DNA of 64,000 nucleotides from Oleidesulfovibrio alaskensis DSM 16109. GTDB taxonomy: Bacteria; Desulfobacterota; Desulfovibrionia; Desulfovibrionales; Desulfovibrionaceae. The position numbers and the translations under genes were made by a program. The notes beneath the pieces were generated by a model. That model had not been told where the DNA came from and made no database searches. It saw only the letters and a program-made list of their open reading frames with translations. Position 1 is the stretch's first letter. Each line of letters begins with the position of its first letter. Shown here in pieces: positions 7,396-17,479 of the stretch. The stretch covers positions 186,001 to 250,000 of the forward strand of contig NZ_KI519494.1 of assembly GCF_000482745.1 (NCBI RefSeq), written 5' to 3'.

Positions 7396-8389
7396 CTCAG
7401 GTTTTCCGAAAAATATCGGCCTGGCTCTGGGTAGCGGCTCCGCACGGGGATGGTCTCATATCGGTGTATTGCAGGCACTAGCTGAGGCAGGAATAGAAAT
7501 CAGGTACGTCGCCGGCACCAGCATTGGTTCGTTGGTAGGGGCCGCATGTGCCCTTGGCAAAATGGATGTGCTGGAAAATTTTGCCCGTCAGCTCGACTGG
7601 AAACAGATTGTTTCCTTCCTGGATGTAACTTTTCCGAGGTCGGGACTCATTGATGGAAAGAAGATCAGCGATTTCTTTCGTTCTCATGTTCGAGAAATGA
7701 ACATTGAAGAATTACCTCTCCGCTATTGCGCGGTTGCCACCGACCTGGCCACGGGTCGTGAGGTCGTGTTGAACAAAGGGGACCTCATAGAGGCAATCCG
7801 CGCGAGCATCTCGGTTCCGGGCATTTTCACGCCGGTCAGGAAAAACGGCGGCTTTCTGGTGGATGGAGGGCTGGTCAACCCCGTGCCGGTGAGCGCTGTC
7901 AGGAAAATGGGAGCGGATTACGTCATCGCTGTTGATTTGAACCATGACATTATCGACAAAAGGAGTACCGCCGGCATCGCTCCGGTTGATTCATCGGTGG
8001 CAGGTATGGTTGTTCAGCCCCAGCCCGCAGAATGGAGAATCGCGCAGGATCTGACCAACAGGCTCAGCGAATTCGGTTCGCCCGCGTTATCGCAAGTGCG
8101 CCAGTGGCTGCAAAGGGACCCCGTGCCAAATATCTTTGATGTGTTGACGACTGCAATCAATATTATGGAAGTGCAGATCACCGCAACAAGATTGGCAACC
8201 GATCCGCCCGATCTGCTGATTCGGCCGAAGCTGGGGGATGTTCGTTTTCTCGAATTCCATCGGGCCGAGGAGGCCATTGCCGAGGGGTACCGAGAAGCCA
8301 TGGTGCAGCTCAAAGAAAGATGGAAGTGTGCCGCCAAAAGAGATTTGCCAGGAGGTTTTTTACCGGGGAGGACGGAAGATGGGAATTAA
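7382..8389 (+). CDS. Patatin-like phospholipase
   Basis: This 335-residue protein, from an ATG at 7382 that overlaps the adaptor gene by 14 bases, is a RssA/patatin-type serine hydrolase. It shows the oxyanion glycine loop GSGSARG (17-23), the nucleophile elbow GTSIG with Ser47, and the DGG motif with the catalytic Asp at about 161 (LVDGGLVNPVP). The catalytic Ser-Asp dyad is therefore complete. No signal peptide is present, so it should act on acyl lipids from the cytoplasmic side. A longer in-frame start at 7331 would add 17 residues overlapping the adaptor and is less likely. Its place between adaptor and pump genes is unusual and suggests lipid or fatty-acid handling linked to export. Confidence 0.92.
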   Translation: MSDDSSGFPKNIGLALGSGSARGWSHIGVLQALAEAGIEIRYVAGTSIGSLVGAACALGKMDVLENFARQLDWKQIVSFLDVTFPRSGLIDGKKISDFFRSHVREMNIEELPLRYCAVATDLATGREVVLNKGDLIEAIRASISVPGIFTPVRKNGGFLVDGGLVNPVPVSAVRKMGADYVIAVDLNHDIIDKRSTAGIAPVDSSVAGMVVQPQPAEWRIAQDLTNRLSEFGSPALSQVRQWLQRDPVPNIFDVLTTAINIMEVQITATRLATDPPDLLIRPKLGDVRFLEFHRAEEAIAEGYREAMVQLKERWKCAAKRDLPGGFLPGRTEDGN

Positions 8390-8873
8390 TATTTGTCAGT
8401 TACAAGAAAAACGCCTCGTTGATCGTCTGCGTTCTCTGAGGGTCAAAGGAGAAGTGATCGAGAAAAAAAGAATGGAATCATTCAGTGGACGGCCCGAAAG
8501 GAAGATTGTCGTTGTCAAGTTCAAGAACAGGATAATTGAAACAAACCTTGATGACGCAGAATTCGAACGGACTGAGATCGGGGAACGGATTTGGTTCTCT
8601 CCTCCGGTCCCTGATCGTGATCCGTGCACTTGCCATCTATTCGTCTGGCTGATTGTTGGAATCACATCTGGGGCACTGGCAATCTGGGCCATCACAACCC
8701 ATTTTCCTGGAAAAACCGCCGCTATCCTTTCTCTTGTCGCAGCAGGTTGGATCAGCGTTATTGCCTGGGCCAGGATATGTTCGCACGAGCAAAGCAAATG
8801 CCTTCGGGACCTTAAGACGGAAGTCGACTTTTTTGAAGCTGACGGTGACGACAAGCAAGGGGAACAGAAATGA
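8379..8873 (+). CDS. Hypothetical membrane protein in the efflux operon
   Basis: This 164-residue protein starts at an ATG inside the end of the patatin gene (11-base overlap). The first 85 residues are soluble and basic. Two membrane segments follow at about residues 88-107 (FVWLIVGITSGALAIWAI) and 115-133, then a charged tail. The stop overlaps the RND gene start (ATGA). A Cys-Thr-Cys pair sits just before the first membrane segment. I do not recognise a family; the overlap pattern argues that it is a genuine accessory of the pump. Confidence 0.75.
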   Translation: MGINICQLQEKRLVDRLRSLRVKGEVIEKKRMESFSGRPERKIVVVKFKNRIIETNLDDAEFERTEIGERIWFSPPVPDRDPCTCHLFVWLIVGITSGALAIWAITTHFPGKTAAILSLVAAGWISVIAWARICSHEQSKCLRDLKTEVDFFEADGDDKQGEQK

Positions 8874-11800
8874 AATTACCGGAGATATCCGTCCGCAGGC
8901 CGGTCACGACCGTTATGGTTTTCGCTGCCATTACATTGCTGGGTTGCGTGGCTTTTTTCAGGCTCAACCTCGACTTGTTGCCGGATATTGAACCTCCGGC
9001 CGTGAGTGTCATCACACCCTATCCGGGGGCTTCCGCCACGGATGTTGAGTCGGAGGTGACCAAGTACCTGGAAGACCAGCTTTCCACCACACCGAATCTC
9101 GACCGGCTGGAGTCAAAGTCCAAAGACAACATCGCCATCGTCAATTGCATATTCAACTGGGGCACCGACCTGGATGTTGCGGTCAACGATATCCGGGAGA
9201 AGATCGATCTTGCCAAGCCGGACCTTGCCGATGGAGCGGAAGACCCCTTTATCTTCAAGTTCAGCAGTTCCATGGTGCCGGTGCTCATCATGACGGTGAC
9301 GGCGGAAGAAAGCAGTCCCGATCTTTACAGAATTGTGGACAAGCAGATCGCCGATCCGTTGAAGCGTGTGCCCGGCGTGGGCGCTGTCGTCTATATCGGC
9401 GGTCAGGAAAGACAGATCAATGTGCATTTCGACCGCGAAGCAATAGATGCTTATCACATTTCCGTCCAGCAGATCAGAAATGTTCTCGCCGCTGAAAACC
9501 TGAACCTTCCGGTGGGCACCGTCAAGATCGGGAGGAATGAACTCCAGATCAGAGTGGCGGGGCGCTATCGGGATGCAGCGGAAATCGCAAATACGGTGAT
9601 CGGAAGCAACGGCGACGCGCTTGTGCGGCTCAGAGACGTGGCCACGGTCACCGATGCCTTTGAGGAGCCGCAGGAGTGGGCACGGTCGGGCAAGCTCCCC
9701 GCGATTGCTTTACTTATCCAGAAGCAGTCCGGCGCCAATACCGTCAACGTGATCGAAGCCATAAAAGATCGCCTCAAGACACTGAAGACCGAAGTGCCGG
9801 CGGATATCGAAATCCACGGGATTCTGGATAACTCAGATCACATTTATGCGATGATCAATAGTTTGACCGAAGCCGCCGTCGTCGGAGGCCTTTTGGTCAT
9901 TGTCGTCTGTTTCCTGTTTCTCCGGCGGTTTCGCACCAGCCTGGTCGTCTCAATGGCAATTCCTTTTTCGATTATCGTCGCCTTTATCGGCCTCTTCGTC
10001 ATGGATTATACCATCAACGTCATTTCCATGATGAGTCTTGCCATTGCTGTGGGAATGGTGGTGGACGATGCCATCGTCGTACTTGAAAACATCGTGCGGC
10101 ATGTGGACGATGGCAAGCCTCCGCAGTTGGCCGCCGTGGAGGGAACATCCGAAGTGGGTATGGCGGTAGCCGCGTCAACATTGACCATTGTAGCTGTCTT
10201 CGCCCCTCTTCTCTTAGTGAAAGGGATCGCCGGCATCATCTTTGGTCAGTTGGCGTTCATGATCTTGATTACGATTCTGGCCTCGCTTTTCATTTCATTG
10301 ACGTTGACCCCCATGGCTGCTTCCCGTTTGCTCCGTTCACGGGATCAAAGAAAGCTCAATCCGGTATTTGTATGGAGCGAGCGTTTGCTGAATGGAATCG
10401 AAGCCGGTTATTCTCACGTCCTGGGATGGGGACTAAGGCACCGTAACATTTTGCTTTCACTTATAGTTATTGTATTTATCGGCAGTCTGGCACTGATTCC
10501 TTTGGTCGGTACGGAATTTTTCCCCGAAGTGGATTCGGGGGAAGTGGAGGTGGTCCTGGAGATGGCGCAGGGCACCCGAGTGGAGGTCACGGCCGGAATT
10601 ACGCAAGAAATGCTCAACGCGGTGAACGCCATTCCGGAAATGGAAGCCTCCTATGCCCTGGCAGGTCAGACCAAGAAAGGTTTTTTAACGGCCCTCGGTT
10701 TTGAAGAGGGGACCAACATCGGTCGCATCGGAGGCCGTCTCATTGATAAGAAAGAACGGAGTCGCCATGCCAAGGAGATCGCTTCGGAGCTTCGTGAGCA
10801 AGTCACAAAACTGCCGGGTGTTGAGAATTTTTCCGCCAGCGCCGTAAGCGCCATCCAGAAGGCCTTTCTGGGGGGCGGCCGTGCCATCAGCATCGATATT
10901 CTGGGTCATGATATCGAGATGACAAACGAAGTTGCTGCGAAAATCCAACGCATCGTGGAATCAACACCCGGAGCGGTGGATGTCGCTGTCAGTAGAAAGA
11001 GACCACGGCCGGAAGTGCGGATTTGTCTTGACCGGGATAAGGCGGCATCTTTGGGGTTGAATGTGGCGCTTGTCGCCGACGCATTGAGAACCAACTACTA
11101 TGGTTTCGATGATACGAAGTTCCGGGAGGCGGGTGACGACTTCGACATCGAGTTGCGACTGAAAAAAGACCAGCGGGAAACGATTCGTGAAATCGGGGAA
11201 ACCCCCATCACCACCCTGACCGGTCAGACCATCAAGCTCCGGAACGTCGCGTCTGTTCGTGAAACCTTTGGGCCTGTGGAGATCGACCGGAAAAACAGGA
11301 CCCGCGTCACAAAGGTTCAGGCGGGCGTCCAGGGCAGGGTTCTGGGGGATGTGGTACGGGATGTTCGAGAAAAGATGGCCTCTCTTGACCTGCCTCCCGG
11401 CGTTTCCATCGAATGGGGCGGGGAGGTGGAGGAACAGCGAAAAGCGTTCCGCGACCTGACCCTCCTTTTGATTCTGGGAATAGTCCTTGTCTACATGGTC
11501 ATGGCAGGGGAGTTCGAGGATTTCGTTGACCCATTCATCATCATGTTTTCGGTTCCCTTCGCTTTCGTCGGGGTGATCTGGGCCTTCGTTGCCACGGCCA
11601 CTCCGCTCAACCTGATGAGCTTCATCGGGGTAATCATGCTCATGGGCATTGTTGTAAAGAACGCCATTGTGCTCGTGGATTATACCAAGCAACTGAGAGC
11701 AGGTGGGATGACGCTAAACGAAGCGGTGGTCACGGGCGGAAAAACACGCCTGAGGCCGGTGCTCATGACGAGTTTGACCACCATATTCGGCATGGTCCCA

Positions 11801-11944
11801 TTAGCCCTTTCCAGAGGGGAAGGCTCTGAAATATGGAATGCACTGGGCATCACGGTCATTGGGGGACTGTCGGTCAGCGGCCTTGTGACATTGATTCTGG
11901 TGCCGCTAATGTATTCGCTGGTTCACCGGGGTAAAGCAAAATGA
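8870..11944 (+). CDS. RND-family efflux permease (AcrB/MdtB-like)
   Basis: This 1024-residue inner-membrane pump starts with the classic amphipathic helix and TM1 (PEISVRRPVTTVMVFAAITL). It has two large periplasmic loops and a 6+6 internal membrane repeat. The proton-relay Asp pair is visible in TM4 (GMVVDDAIVVLENI, about residues 391-404), and a late Lys in TM10 (MGIVVKNAIVLVDY) is conserved. It matches the HAE1/multidrug branch better than heavy-metal CzcA. Together with the upstream adaptor and TolC-like lipoprotein it makes a complete tripartite pump. ATGA overlaps tie it to both neighbours. The substrate is unknown; the neighbouring lipase and acyl-CoA-linked genes hint at lipophilic cargo. 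Confidence 0.95.
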   Translation: MKLPEISVRRPVTTVMVFAAITLLGCVAFFRLNLDLLPDIEPPAVSVITPYPGASATDVESEVTKYLEDQLSTTPNLDRLESKSKDNIAIVNCIFNWGTDLDVAVNDIREKIDLAKPDLADGAEDPFIFKFSSSMVPVLIMTVTAEESSPDLYRIVDKQIADPLKRVPGVGAVVYIGGQERQINVHFDREAIDAYHISVQQIRNVLAAENLNLPVGTVKIGRNELQIRVAGRYRDAAEIANTVIGSNGDALVRLRDVATVTDAFEEPQEWARSGKLPAIALLIQKQSGANTVNVIEAIKDRLKTLKTEVPADIEIHGILDNSDHIYAMINSLTEAAVVGGLLVIVVCFLFLRRFRTSLVVSMAIPFSIIVAFIGLFVMDYTINVISMMSLAIAVGMVVDDAIVVLENIVRHVDDGKPPQLAAVEGTSEVGMAVAASTLTIVAVFAPLLLVKGIAGIIFGQLAFMILITILASLFISLTLTPMAASRLLRSRDQRKLNPVFVWSERLLNGIEAGYSHVLGWGLRHRNILLSLIVIVFIGSLALIPLVGTEFFPEVDSGEVEVVLEMAQGTRVEVTAGITQEMLNAVNAIPEMEASYALAGQTKKGFLTALGFEEGTNIGRIGGRLIDKKERSRHAKEIASELREQVTKLPGVENFSASAVSAIQKAFLGGGRAISIDILGHDIEMTNEVAAKIQRIVESTPGAVDVAVSRKRPRPEVRICLDRDKAASLGLNVALVADALRTNYYGFDDTKFREAGDDFDIELRLKKDQRETIREIGETPITTLTGQTIKLRNVASVRETFGPVEIDRKNRTRVTKVQAGVQGRVLGDVVRDVREKMASLDLPPGVSIEWGGEVEEQRKAFRDLTLLLILGIVLVYMVMAGEFEDFVDPFIIMFSVPFAFVGVIWAFVATATPLNLMSFIGVIMLMGIVVKNAIVLVDYTKQLRAGGMTLNEAVVTGGKTRLRPVLMTSLTTIFGMVPLALSRGEGSEIWNALGITVIGGLSVSGLVTLILVPLMYSLVHRGKAK

Positions 11945-12969
11945 CGGCCGATGTTGTAAACTTCTTCTTTTCTTTCTCCTTTTTTTCCATTCTTGGATGG
12001 ATGCTGGAGGTCTCCTATCGTTCCGTGCGTGACAAGCGGTTCGTCAATCCCGGCCTCCTGAAGGGGCCGTATCTCATCCTTTACGGTGCCGGCGCAGTGA
12101 TGCTTATGGCAGCGGTTTCATTGCTGCAGGAATCCAATTGGGGAACCAAGGCCTTCGCTTATTTCATAATCACAACCGGACTCGAATTCGGCTCCGGATT
12201 GGTTGCTCAATACTTTTTCCAGATCCGTCTGTGGGACTATTCGGACCAAAGATTTAATTACAGGGGGCACATCTGTCTAAAATTCTCCCTGTACTGGATA
12301 CTGCTGGCCTTCGCTTTTGAATATGCCGTTTTGCCCCCCTATCAAAGCATGCTCGTCCTGCTTTCACCGGTCTTCAAGTGGATAGTGGCCGGAGCAACGA
12401 TCTCAATCATGTCGATGGATTTCCTGGCGGTTGCAGCCGGGCGTTTCCTCCGCCTGACGCCGGAAGAGAAAACTCTGATGGAGGCGGAATTCGTCAACAC
12501 GGCAAGGCCGCTTCTCGATCTGCCGGAGGTTGCAAAACTGGCGCAGTATAACCATCACAGGGGGAAAACCCGATTGGATCATGTGGAGGAGGTGGCCTGC
12601 CTGAGCTTTCGCTGGGGAAAAAGACTTTCCCTTGACACCCGGGCGATTATCCGGGGTGCGTTGCTGCACGATCTTTTCTACTATGACTGGCTGCATGACG
12701 GACCCAGGCTGCACGGTTTCCGGCACCATACTATCGCTCTTGAGAACGCCCGCAGCATCACCGGTCTTACCGAAAAAGAAGCGGATATTATTAAAAAACA
12801 CATGTGGCCGCTTACTGTTATACCGCCGCGCCATATGGAATCGCTGGTGGTTTCTCTGGTGGATACCTTTTGCTCTGCAAGGGACTATCTGAGCATGAAG
12901 AAACAAGACAAACCCACAGAGGCGGCCTCCCGTTGCGTTCATCCGGAACCGGGAGATGAAAAAAGATGA
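11941..12969 (+). CDS. Membrane protein (ABC-transporter type IV/CmpB-like) fused to an HD hydrolase domain
   Basis: This 342-residue protein has two parts. Residues 1-165 contain about five membrane segments and the LGWMLEVSYR...VNPGLLKGPYLILYG pattern of the putative ABC-transporter type IV / CmpB family (PF06541). Residues about 190-325 form an HD phosphohydrolase domain with HVEEVACLSF, ALLHDLFYYDW (the His-Asp pair) and a later HH pair in RHHTIALENA. The gene overlaps the RND gene and the following activase gene by four bases each. The soluble domain should face the cytoplasm and may hydrolyse a phosphorylated substrate or nucleotide. This fusion is known in Firmicutes and other anaerobes, but its presence in a pump operon is unusual. 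Confidence 0.85.
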   Translation: MTADVVNFFFSFSFFSILGWMLEVSYRSVRDKRFVNPGLLKGPYLILYGAGAVMLMAAVSLLQESNWGTKAFAYFIITTGLEFGSGLVAQYFFQIRLWDYSDQRFNYRGHICLKFSLYWILLAFAFEYAVLPPYQSMLVLLSPVFKWIVAGATISIMSMDFLAVAAGRFLRLTPEEKTLMEAEFVNTARPLLDLPEVAKLAQYNHHRGKTRLDHVEEVACLSFRWGKRLSLDTRAIIRGALLHDLFYYDWLHDGPRLHGFRHHTIALENARSITGLTEKEADIIKKHMWPLTVIPPRHMESLVVSLVDTFCSARDYLSMKKQDKPTEAASRCVHPEPGDEKR

Positions 12970-15900
12970 AGAACCATGCAGAAAGTCTCTATTTTGCCGG
13001 GATCGATATCGGTTCAACTACAGCCAAGGCGGTTATCCTGGATAAAGAGGGTGGCATGGTATTTTTCCGCTACTGTCGTCATCAGGGCAAAACAGTGGAA
13101 ACAACACGGCGTATTTTCAATGACGCCCTTGAGAAACTTGGCGACGTGGAGCTTGATTTGGCGGTTACCGGATCGGCGGGGATGGGTGCGGCCGAATTCT
13201 TCGGCCTGCCGTTCGTGCAGGAAGTGGTGGCCTCCGCGCACGTCATCGAAAAGTTTTTCCCCGAAGCCAGGACATTTATCGAAATCGGCGGAGAAGACTC
13301 CAAAATAATATTCTTTGACGGCAGTGGCCGCCCCGATATCCGGATGAACGGAAGTTGCGCCGGCGGGACCGGTGCTTTTATCGATCAAATGGCGGTTCTC
13401 CTGGGTGTTGATGTAGCGGAACTGAACGTTCTGGCCGGAAAAGCCACGAATATTTATCCGATTGCGTCGCGGTGCGGCGTTTTCGCCAAAACCGACATCC
13501 AGGCCCTGCTGAGCCGCCATGTATCCAGGGAAGATGTGGCGGCTTCCATATTTCATTCGGTCGCCCTTCAGGTGATAACCGCCTTGTCCCGTGGACGGGA
13601 GATGGAAAGAAAAATACTGATCGGAGGCGGGCCGCTGACATTTTATCCAATCCTGCGGAAAGCCTTTGCAAATCTGCTCGGCATTGAGCATCCGGATGAC
13701 CTGGTACTTCCGGATCATCCGGAACTGCTTCCCGCCATGGGAGCGGCCATGGTGCGCAATGGCAAACCATGTCGGGGCCGGATCAGCAATTTTTTATCCA
13801 TGTCCGAGAGAGGTGTCAGCCGTGCAACCAACAGCGGCACCAAAAGGCTGCCCCCCCTGTTTGCAAGCAATTACGAATTTGAAATATGGCAAAAAAGGCA
13901 TGAGCGAAATTTGGTTCCCAGGATTGACCTGCCTGAGGCAAAAGGAAAAGATCTTTTTTTAGGTGTGGATTCGGGGTCAACCACCACCAAGATCGTCCTT
14001 GTCGATGAGAAAGGCAAACTGGTTCTGAGCTATTACGGCCCCAACAACGGCGATCCCATCCAGGCGGTAAAAAAGGGACTGGCTGAATTCAGAAAAAAGT
14101 TTGTTTCTGCCGGCTTTGCCCCGCGGATCACCAGAACGGCGGCCACCGGCTATGGTGAAAGTCTCATAAGAACCGCCTTCGGGTTGGACGACGGCCTGGT
14201 TGAGACCATGGCGCATTACCGGGCGGCGCGGCGCTTTGAGCCGGATGTATCCTTTATTCTGGATATCGGCGGGCAGGACATGAAGGCGATCTATATTCAT
14301 GACAACGCCGTGGCTGAAATTCAGATCAATGAGGCCTGCTCATCGGGATGTGGTTCCTTTATTGAGACGTTTGCCCGTTCGCTAGGGTATAGTGTCCAGG
14401 AATTCGCAGAGATTGCATGCGATAGCAAATCACCTTTTGATCTGGGAACCCGCTGCACCATCTTCATGAACTCCAAAGTGAAGCAGGCCCTTCGGGAAGG
14501 GGCGACGGTCGGCGACATTTCGGCAGGTTTGGCGTATTCGGTTATCAAAAATGCTCTGTACAAAGTGCTGAAGCTGAAGGACGTCGATGTCCTGGGGGAC
14601 AAAATCGTAGTTCAGGGCGGAACTTTTCGAAATTCAGCCGTATTACGCGCATTGGAAATGCTGCTGAACAAGGAGGTTATAAGGCCGGATATTTCCGAGC
14701 TGATGGGTGCATACGGCGCGGCCCTGACAGCCCTTGCCAATCATCGTGCGCATGTTGTGGCGGCCGTTGCTCCGCAGCAAGAAGCGCTGAAAGGTCCGGA
14801 TCGGCCGGGACGGGAGACCGACGACCTGGTTTTTGAGAAATTGGTGATGGGAAGTGGTTTTTCAAAAAAGGAAATCCGCTGCCGGGGATGTGAAAACCAG
14901 TGCAGGGTTTTGAAGCTGACTTTCAGCAACGGAAACCATTTTTATACAGGGAACCGATGCGAGCGGCGCTTCAGCAACAATCCGGATGCTCAACGCAAAG
15001 GAAGGAACCTGATTGATGATCAGATAAGGCTCCTGTTTGAGCGAAACACGGAACCCGAAGGCGAACCGATTTTCACCTACGGTATCCCCCGCTGCCTGAA
15101 CATGTATGAAAACTTTCCCTTTTGGTGCGCCTTTTTGACCACATGCGGCTTCAGGGTGGTTCTCTCGTCCGAGTCCAATTTCCAATTATATGAAAAGGGG
15201 TCTTCCACTGTCATGTCGGAAAACATCTGCTTTCCCGCCAAGCTTGCCCATGGTCACATTTTCGACCTTATCGGAAAAAAAGTCGACAGGATATTCTACC
15301 CTACCGTGGTCTATGAGCAGGAAGAATACGAAAATGCTTTAAATACTTATAATTGCCCGGTGGTTACCGGATATCCCGACCTTTTGAAAAGTGCGGTTAA
15401 CCCTGAGCGGAAATTCGGGATTCCCCTGGAGAACCCGGTTATCAGTTTTAAGGATTTCAATTTGCTGAAGGATCAGCTTTATCTATTCTTCAAGCAGTCC
15501 GGAATCAATTACCGGACGGTGTCGGAAGGTGTCGAAAAGGGGATGGCGGCACAATCGAATTACAGGAAACAACTCAAGTCCATGGCGAAGACGCAGCTAA
15601 GCAAGGCGGATGCCGAGGGGCGGACAACAGTTGTTCTTGCCGGTCGCCCCTATCATGTGGACCCGCTTATCAACCACGGTGTTCCGGATGTATTGACGGA
15701 ACTCGGCGTGGACGTCGTCAGTGAAACCGCGCTTCCCCTGAATGCAGATACCGTCGCTCTGGAAGATGTCAATGTCCTGACCCAGTGGAGCTATGCCAAC
15801 AGGCTGTACGCAGCGGCAAGGTGGGTAACAAACACGGCCAATGCCCAAATGGTTCAGTTGACCTCTTTCGGCTGTGGGCCGGATGCGATTTCGGCCGATG

Positions 15901-17477
15901 AGGTCAAAGAAATTCTGCGCCATGGCGGGAAGATTCATACCTTGATCAAAATGGATGAAATCGTCAACGTGGGCGCCGTCAGGATCAGACTGCGCTCCAT
16001 GCTGGAAGCGGTGAAGGAAAAGAACGGCAAAACGAGAGCCGTAGGGGGCGGCACAATGCAAACGGGCCGGGCGGTTGTGGGCAAGTCCGGAAAGAGAACC
16101 CTGATCGCCCCCTATTTTTCACCCTTCTATTCACCGCTGGTCCCGTCGGCTTTCAGGCCCTTCGGTCACCGGGTTGAAGTCCTTCCGCCCCAGGACAGGG
16201 AGTCGGTTGAATGGGGACTTAAAACCATCAACAACGATATGTGCTACCCCTCTGTCCTGGTAGCCGGCGACATTATCAAGGCATTTCAATCAGGCAGGTA
16301 CGATCCTGAAAAAACCGCTGTCGTCATGACCCAAACCGGCGGTCAATGCCGGGCATCCTCTTACGTGTCGCTTATCAAAAAAGCACTGGCCGCCGCCGGC
16401 CTGGATGAGGTTCCGATAATCGCTATATCCAATGAGGAAATCAATGCACAACCGTGGTTTAAAATAGATAAAATGGGGCTGATAAAACGGATGGGCTTGG
16501 GAATTATTTTCGCCGATCCCCTGGCCAGGATGTATTTATCAACAATGGTCAGGGAAAAGGTGCCCGGGACATCCAAGAACCTGCATGAAAAATATCTCTT
16601 TGAAATGGAAACAGGTATCGAGAATGCAGATTATTATTATCTTCTCAATCTTCTGAAAAGGGCCGTGGCGGACTTCAACCGGGTTGAGATCAACGACAAG
16701 ACTGTCCCAAGAGTCGGGATCGTTGGAGAAATCTTCGTTAAATATAACTTCTTCTCCAACGGAAATATCATCGACTGGCTGTCCGGCCAGGGGGTGGAAG
16801 TGGTTCTTCCTCCTATACAGAATTTTTTCGCCCAGCGCTTTATCAATGAGACCTACGACCAAAAGGCCTTTTTTAAACGTTCTTTGGCGGATCGTATCAA
16901 GTACAGGCTGCTGGAGATATACTCAAATTACCATGTCGGCCAAATCGAGCGGATTATGCAGGGATTTCGTTTTTACAGAAAGGCTCATGACTTAAGAAAA
17001 CTGGCGGCGATAACCGGCGAGGTAGTCAGTTTGGCCAATCAGTTTGGCGAAGGATGGCTTCTTACGGCTGAAATGATCGCCATGCTCAATGAAGGAATCG
17101 ACAACATCGTCTGTCTCCAGCCCTTCGGCTGCATTGCCAACCACATCACCGGGCGGGGCATGGAAAACAAACTCAGGGAGATGTTTCCTCATCTGAACCT
17201 ACTTTCACTGGACATGGATGCAGGGGCAAGCGAGGTCAACATGATGAACCGCCTCCATTTTATGGTGACAGCCGCACGGGAAGAGGTGGACCGCGAGGTG
17301 GGAACACAGCCGGCGCAGAAGACCGCTCGAAGATTTGCCATTCCCGATGCATGGCCGCGCGAACTGGATTCTTTCAACGCCTACACGTCTTTGGAGGTCG
17401 AAAAATGGAGGGCCTGGGCGTCCAACCTGGGACTGTGGGAGAAGACGCGGCAGATGAAGCGCTGGGTCGGCATGTAA
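12966..17477 (+). CDS. Large acyl-CoA dehydratase activase (BadF/HgdC-type ATPase with DUF2229)
   Basis: This 1503-residue protein contains two tandem BadF/BadG/HgdC ATPase domains (about residues 8-260 with GIDIGSTTAKAV, and 325-590 with GVDSGSTTTKIV). Each has the cluster-binding Cys motif (NGSCAGGTGAFIDQ; NEACSSGCGSFIET). A Cys cluster CRGCENQC follows at about 638, then a DUF2229 CoA-enzyme-activase region (about 700-900), then a long C-terminal region of the 2-hydroxyglutaryl-CoA dehydratase-component type. Such activases use ATP to drive an electron into radical dehydratases or reductases. No separate dehydratase alpha/beta genes lie beside it, and it ends an efflux operon. Its start overlaps the HD gene (ATGA). 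Homologues of this size occur as stand-alone genes in many anaerobes. Substrate unknown. Confidence 0.9.
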   Translation: MKNHAESLYFAGIDIGSTTAKAVILDKEGGMVFFRYCRHQGKTVETTRRIFNDALEKLGDVELDLAVTGSAGMGAAEFFGLPFVQEVVASAHVIEKFFPEARTFIEIGGEDSKIIFFDGSGRPDIRMNGSCAGGTGAFIDQMAVLLGVDVAELNVLAGKATNIYPIASRCGVFAKTDIQALLSRHVSREDVAASIFHSVALQVITALSRGREMERKILIGGGPLTFYPILRKAFANLLGIEHPDDLVLPDHPELLPAMGAAMVRNGKPCRGRISNFLSMSERGVSRATNSGTKRLPPLFASNYEFEIWQKRHERNLVPRIDLPEAKGKDLFLGVDSGSTTTKIVLVDEKGKLVLSYYGPNNGDPIQAVKKGLAEFRKKFVSAGFAPRITRTAATGYGESLIRTAFGLDDGLVETMAHYRAARRFEPDVSFILDIGGQDMKAIYIHDNAVAEIQINEACSSGCGSFIETFARSLGYSVQEFAEIACDSKSPFDLGTRCTIFMNSKVKQALREGATVGDISAGLAYSVIKNALYKVLKLKDVDVLGDKIVVQGGTFRNSAVLRALEMLLNKEVIRPDISELMGAYGAALTALANHRAHVVAAVAPQQEALKGPDRPGRETDDLVFEKLVMGSGFSKKEIRCRGCENQCRVLKLTFSNGNHFYTGNRCERRFSNNPDAQRKGRNLIDDQIRLLFERNTEPEGEPIFTYGIPRCLNMYENFPFWCAFLTTCGFRVVLSSESNFQLYEKGSSTVMSENICFPAKLAHGHIFDLIGKKVDRIFYPTVVYEQEEYENALNTYNCPVVTGYPDLLKSAVNPERKFGIPLENPVISFKDFNLLKDQLYLFFKQSGINYRTVSEGVEKGMAAQSNYRKQLKSMAKTQLSKADAEGRTTVVLAGRPYHVDPLINHGVPDVLTELGVDVVSETALPLNADTVALEDVNVLTQWSYANRLYAAARWVTNTANAQMVQLTSFGCGPDAISADEVKEILRHGGKIHTLIKMDEIVNVGAVRIRLRSMLEAVKEKNGKTRAVGGGTMQTGRAVVGKSGKRTLIAPYFSPFYSPLVPSAFRPFGHRVEVLPPQDRESVEWGLKTINNDMCYPSVLVAGDIIKAFQSGRYDPEKTAVVMTQTGGQCRASSYVSLIKKALAAAGLDEVPIIAISNEEINAQPWFKIDKMGLIKRMGLGIIFADPLARMYLSTMVREKVPGTSKNLHEKYLFEMETGIENADYYYLLNLLKRAVADFNRVEINDKTVPRVGIVGEIFVKYNFFSNGNIIDWLSGQGVEVVLPPIQNFFAQRFINETYDQKAFFKRSLADRIKYRLLEIYSNYHVGQIERIMQGFRFYRKAHDLRKLAAITGEVVSLANQFGEGWLLTAEMIAMLNEGIDNIVCLQPFGCIANHITGRGMENKLREMFPHLNLLSLDMDAGASEVNMMNRLHFMVTAAREEVDREVGTQPAQKTARRFAIPDAWPRELDSFNAYTSLEVEKWRAWASNLGLWEKTRQMKRWVGM

Positions 17478-17479
17478 CC

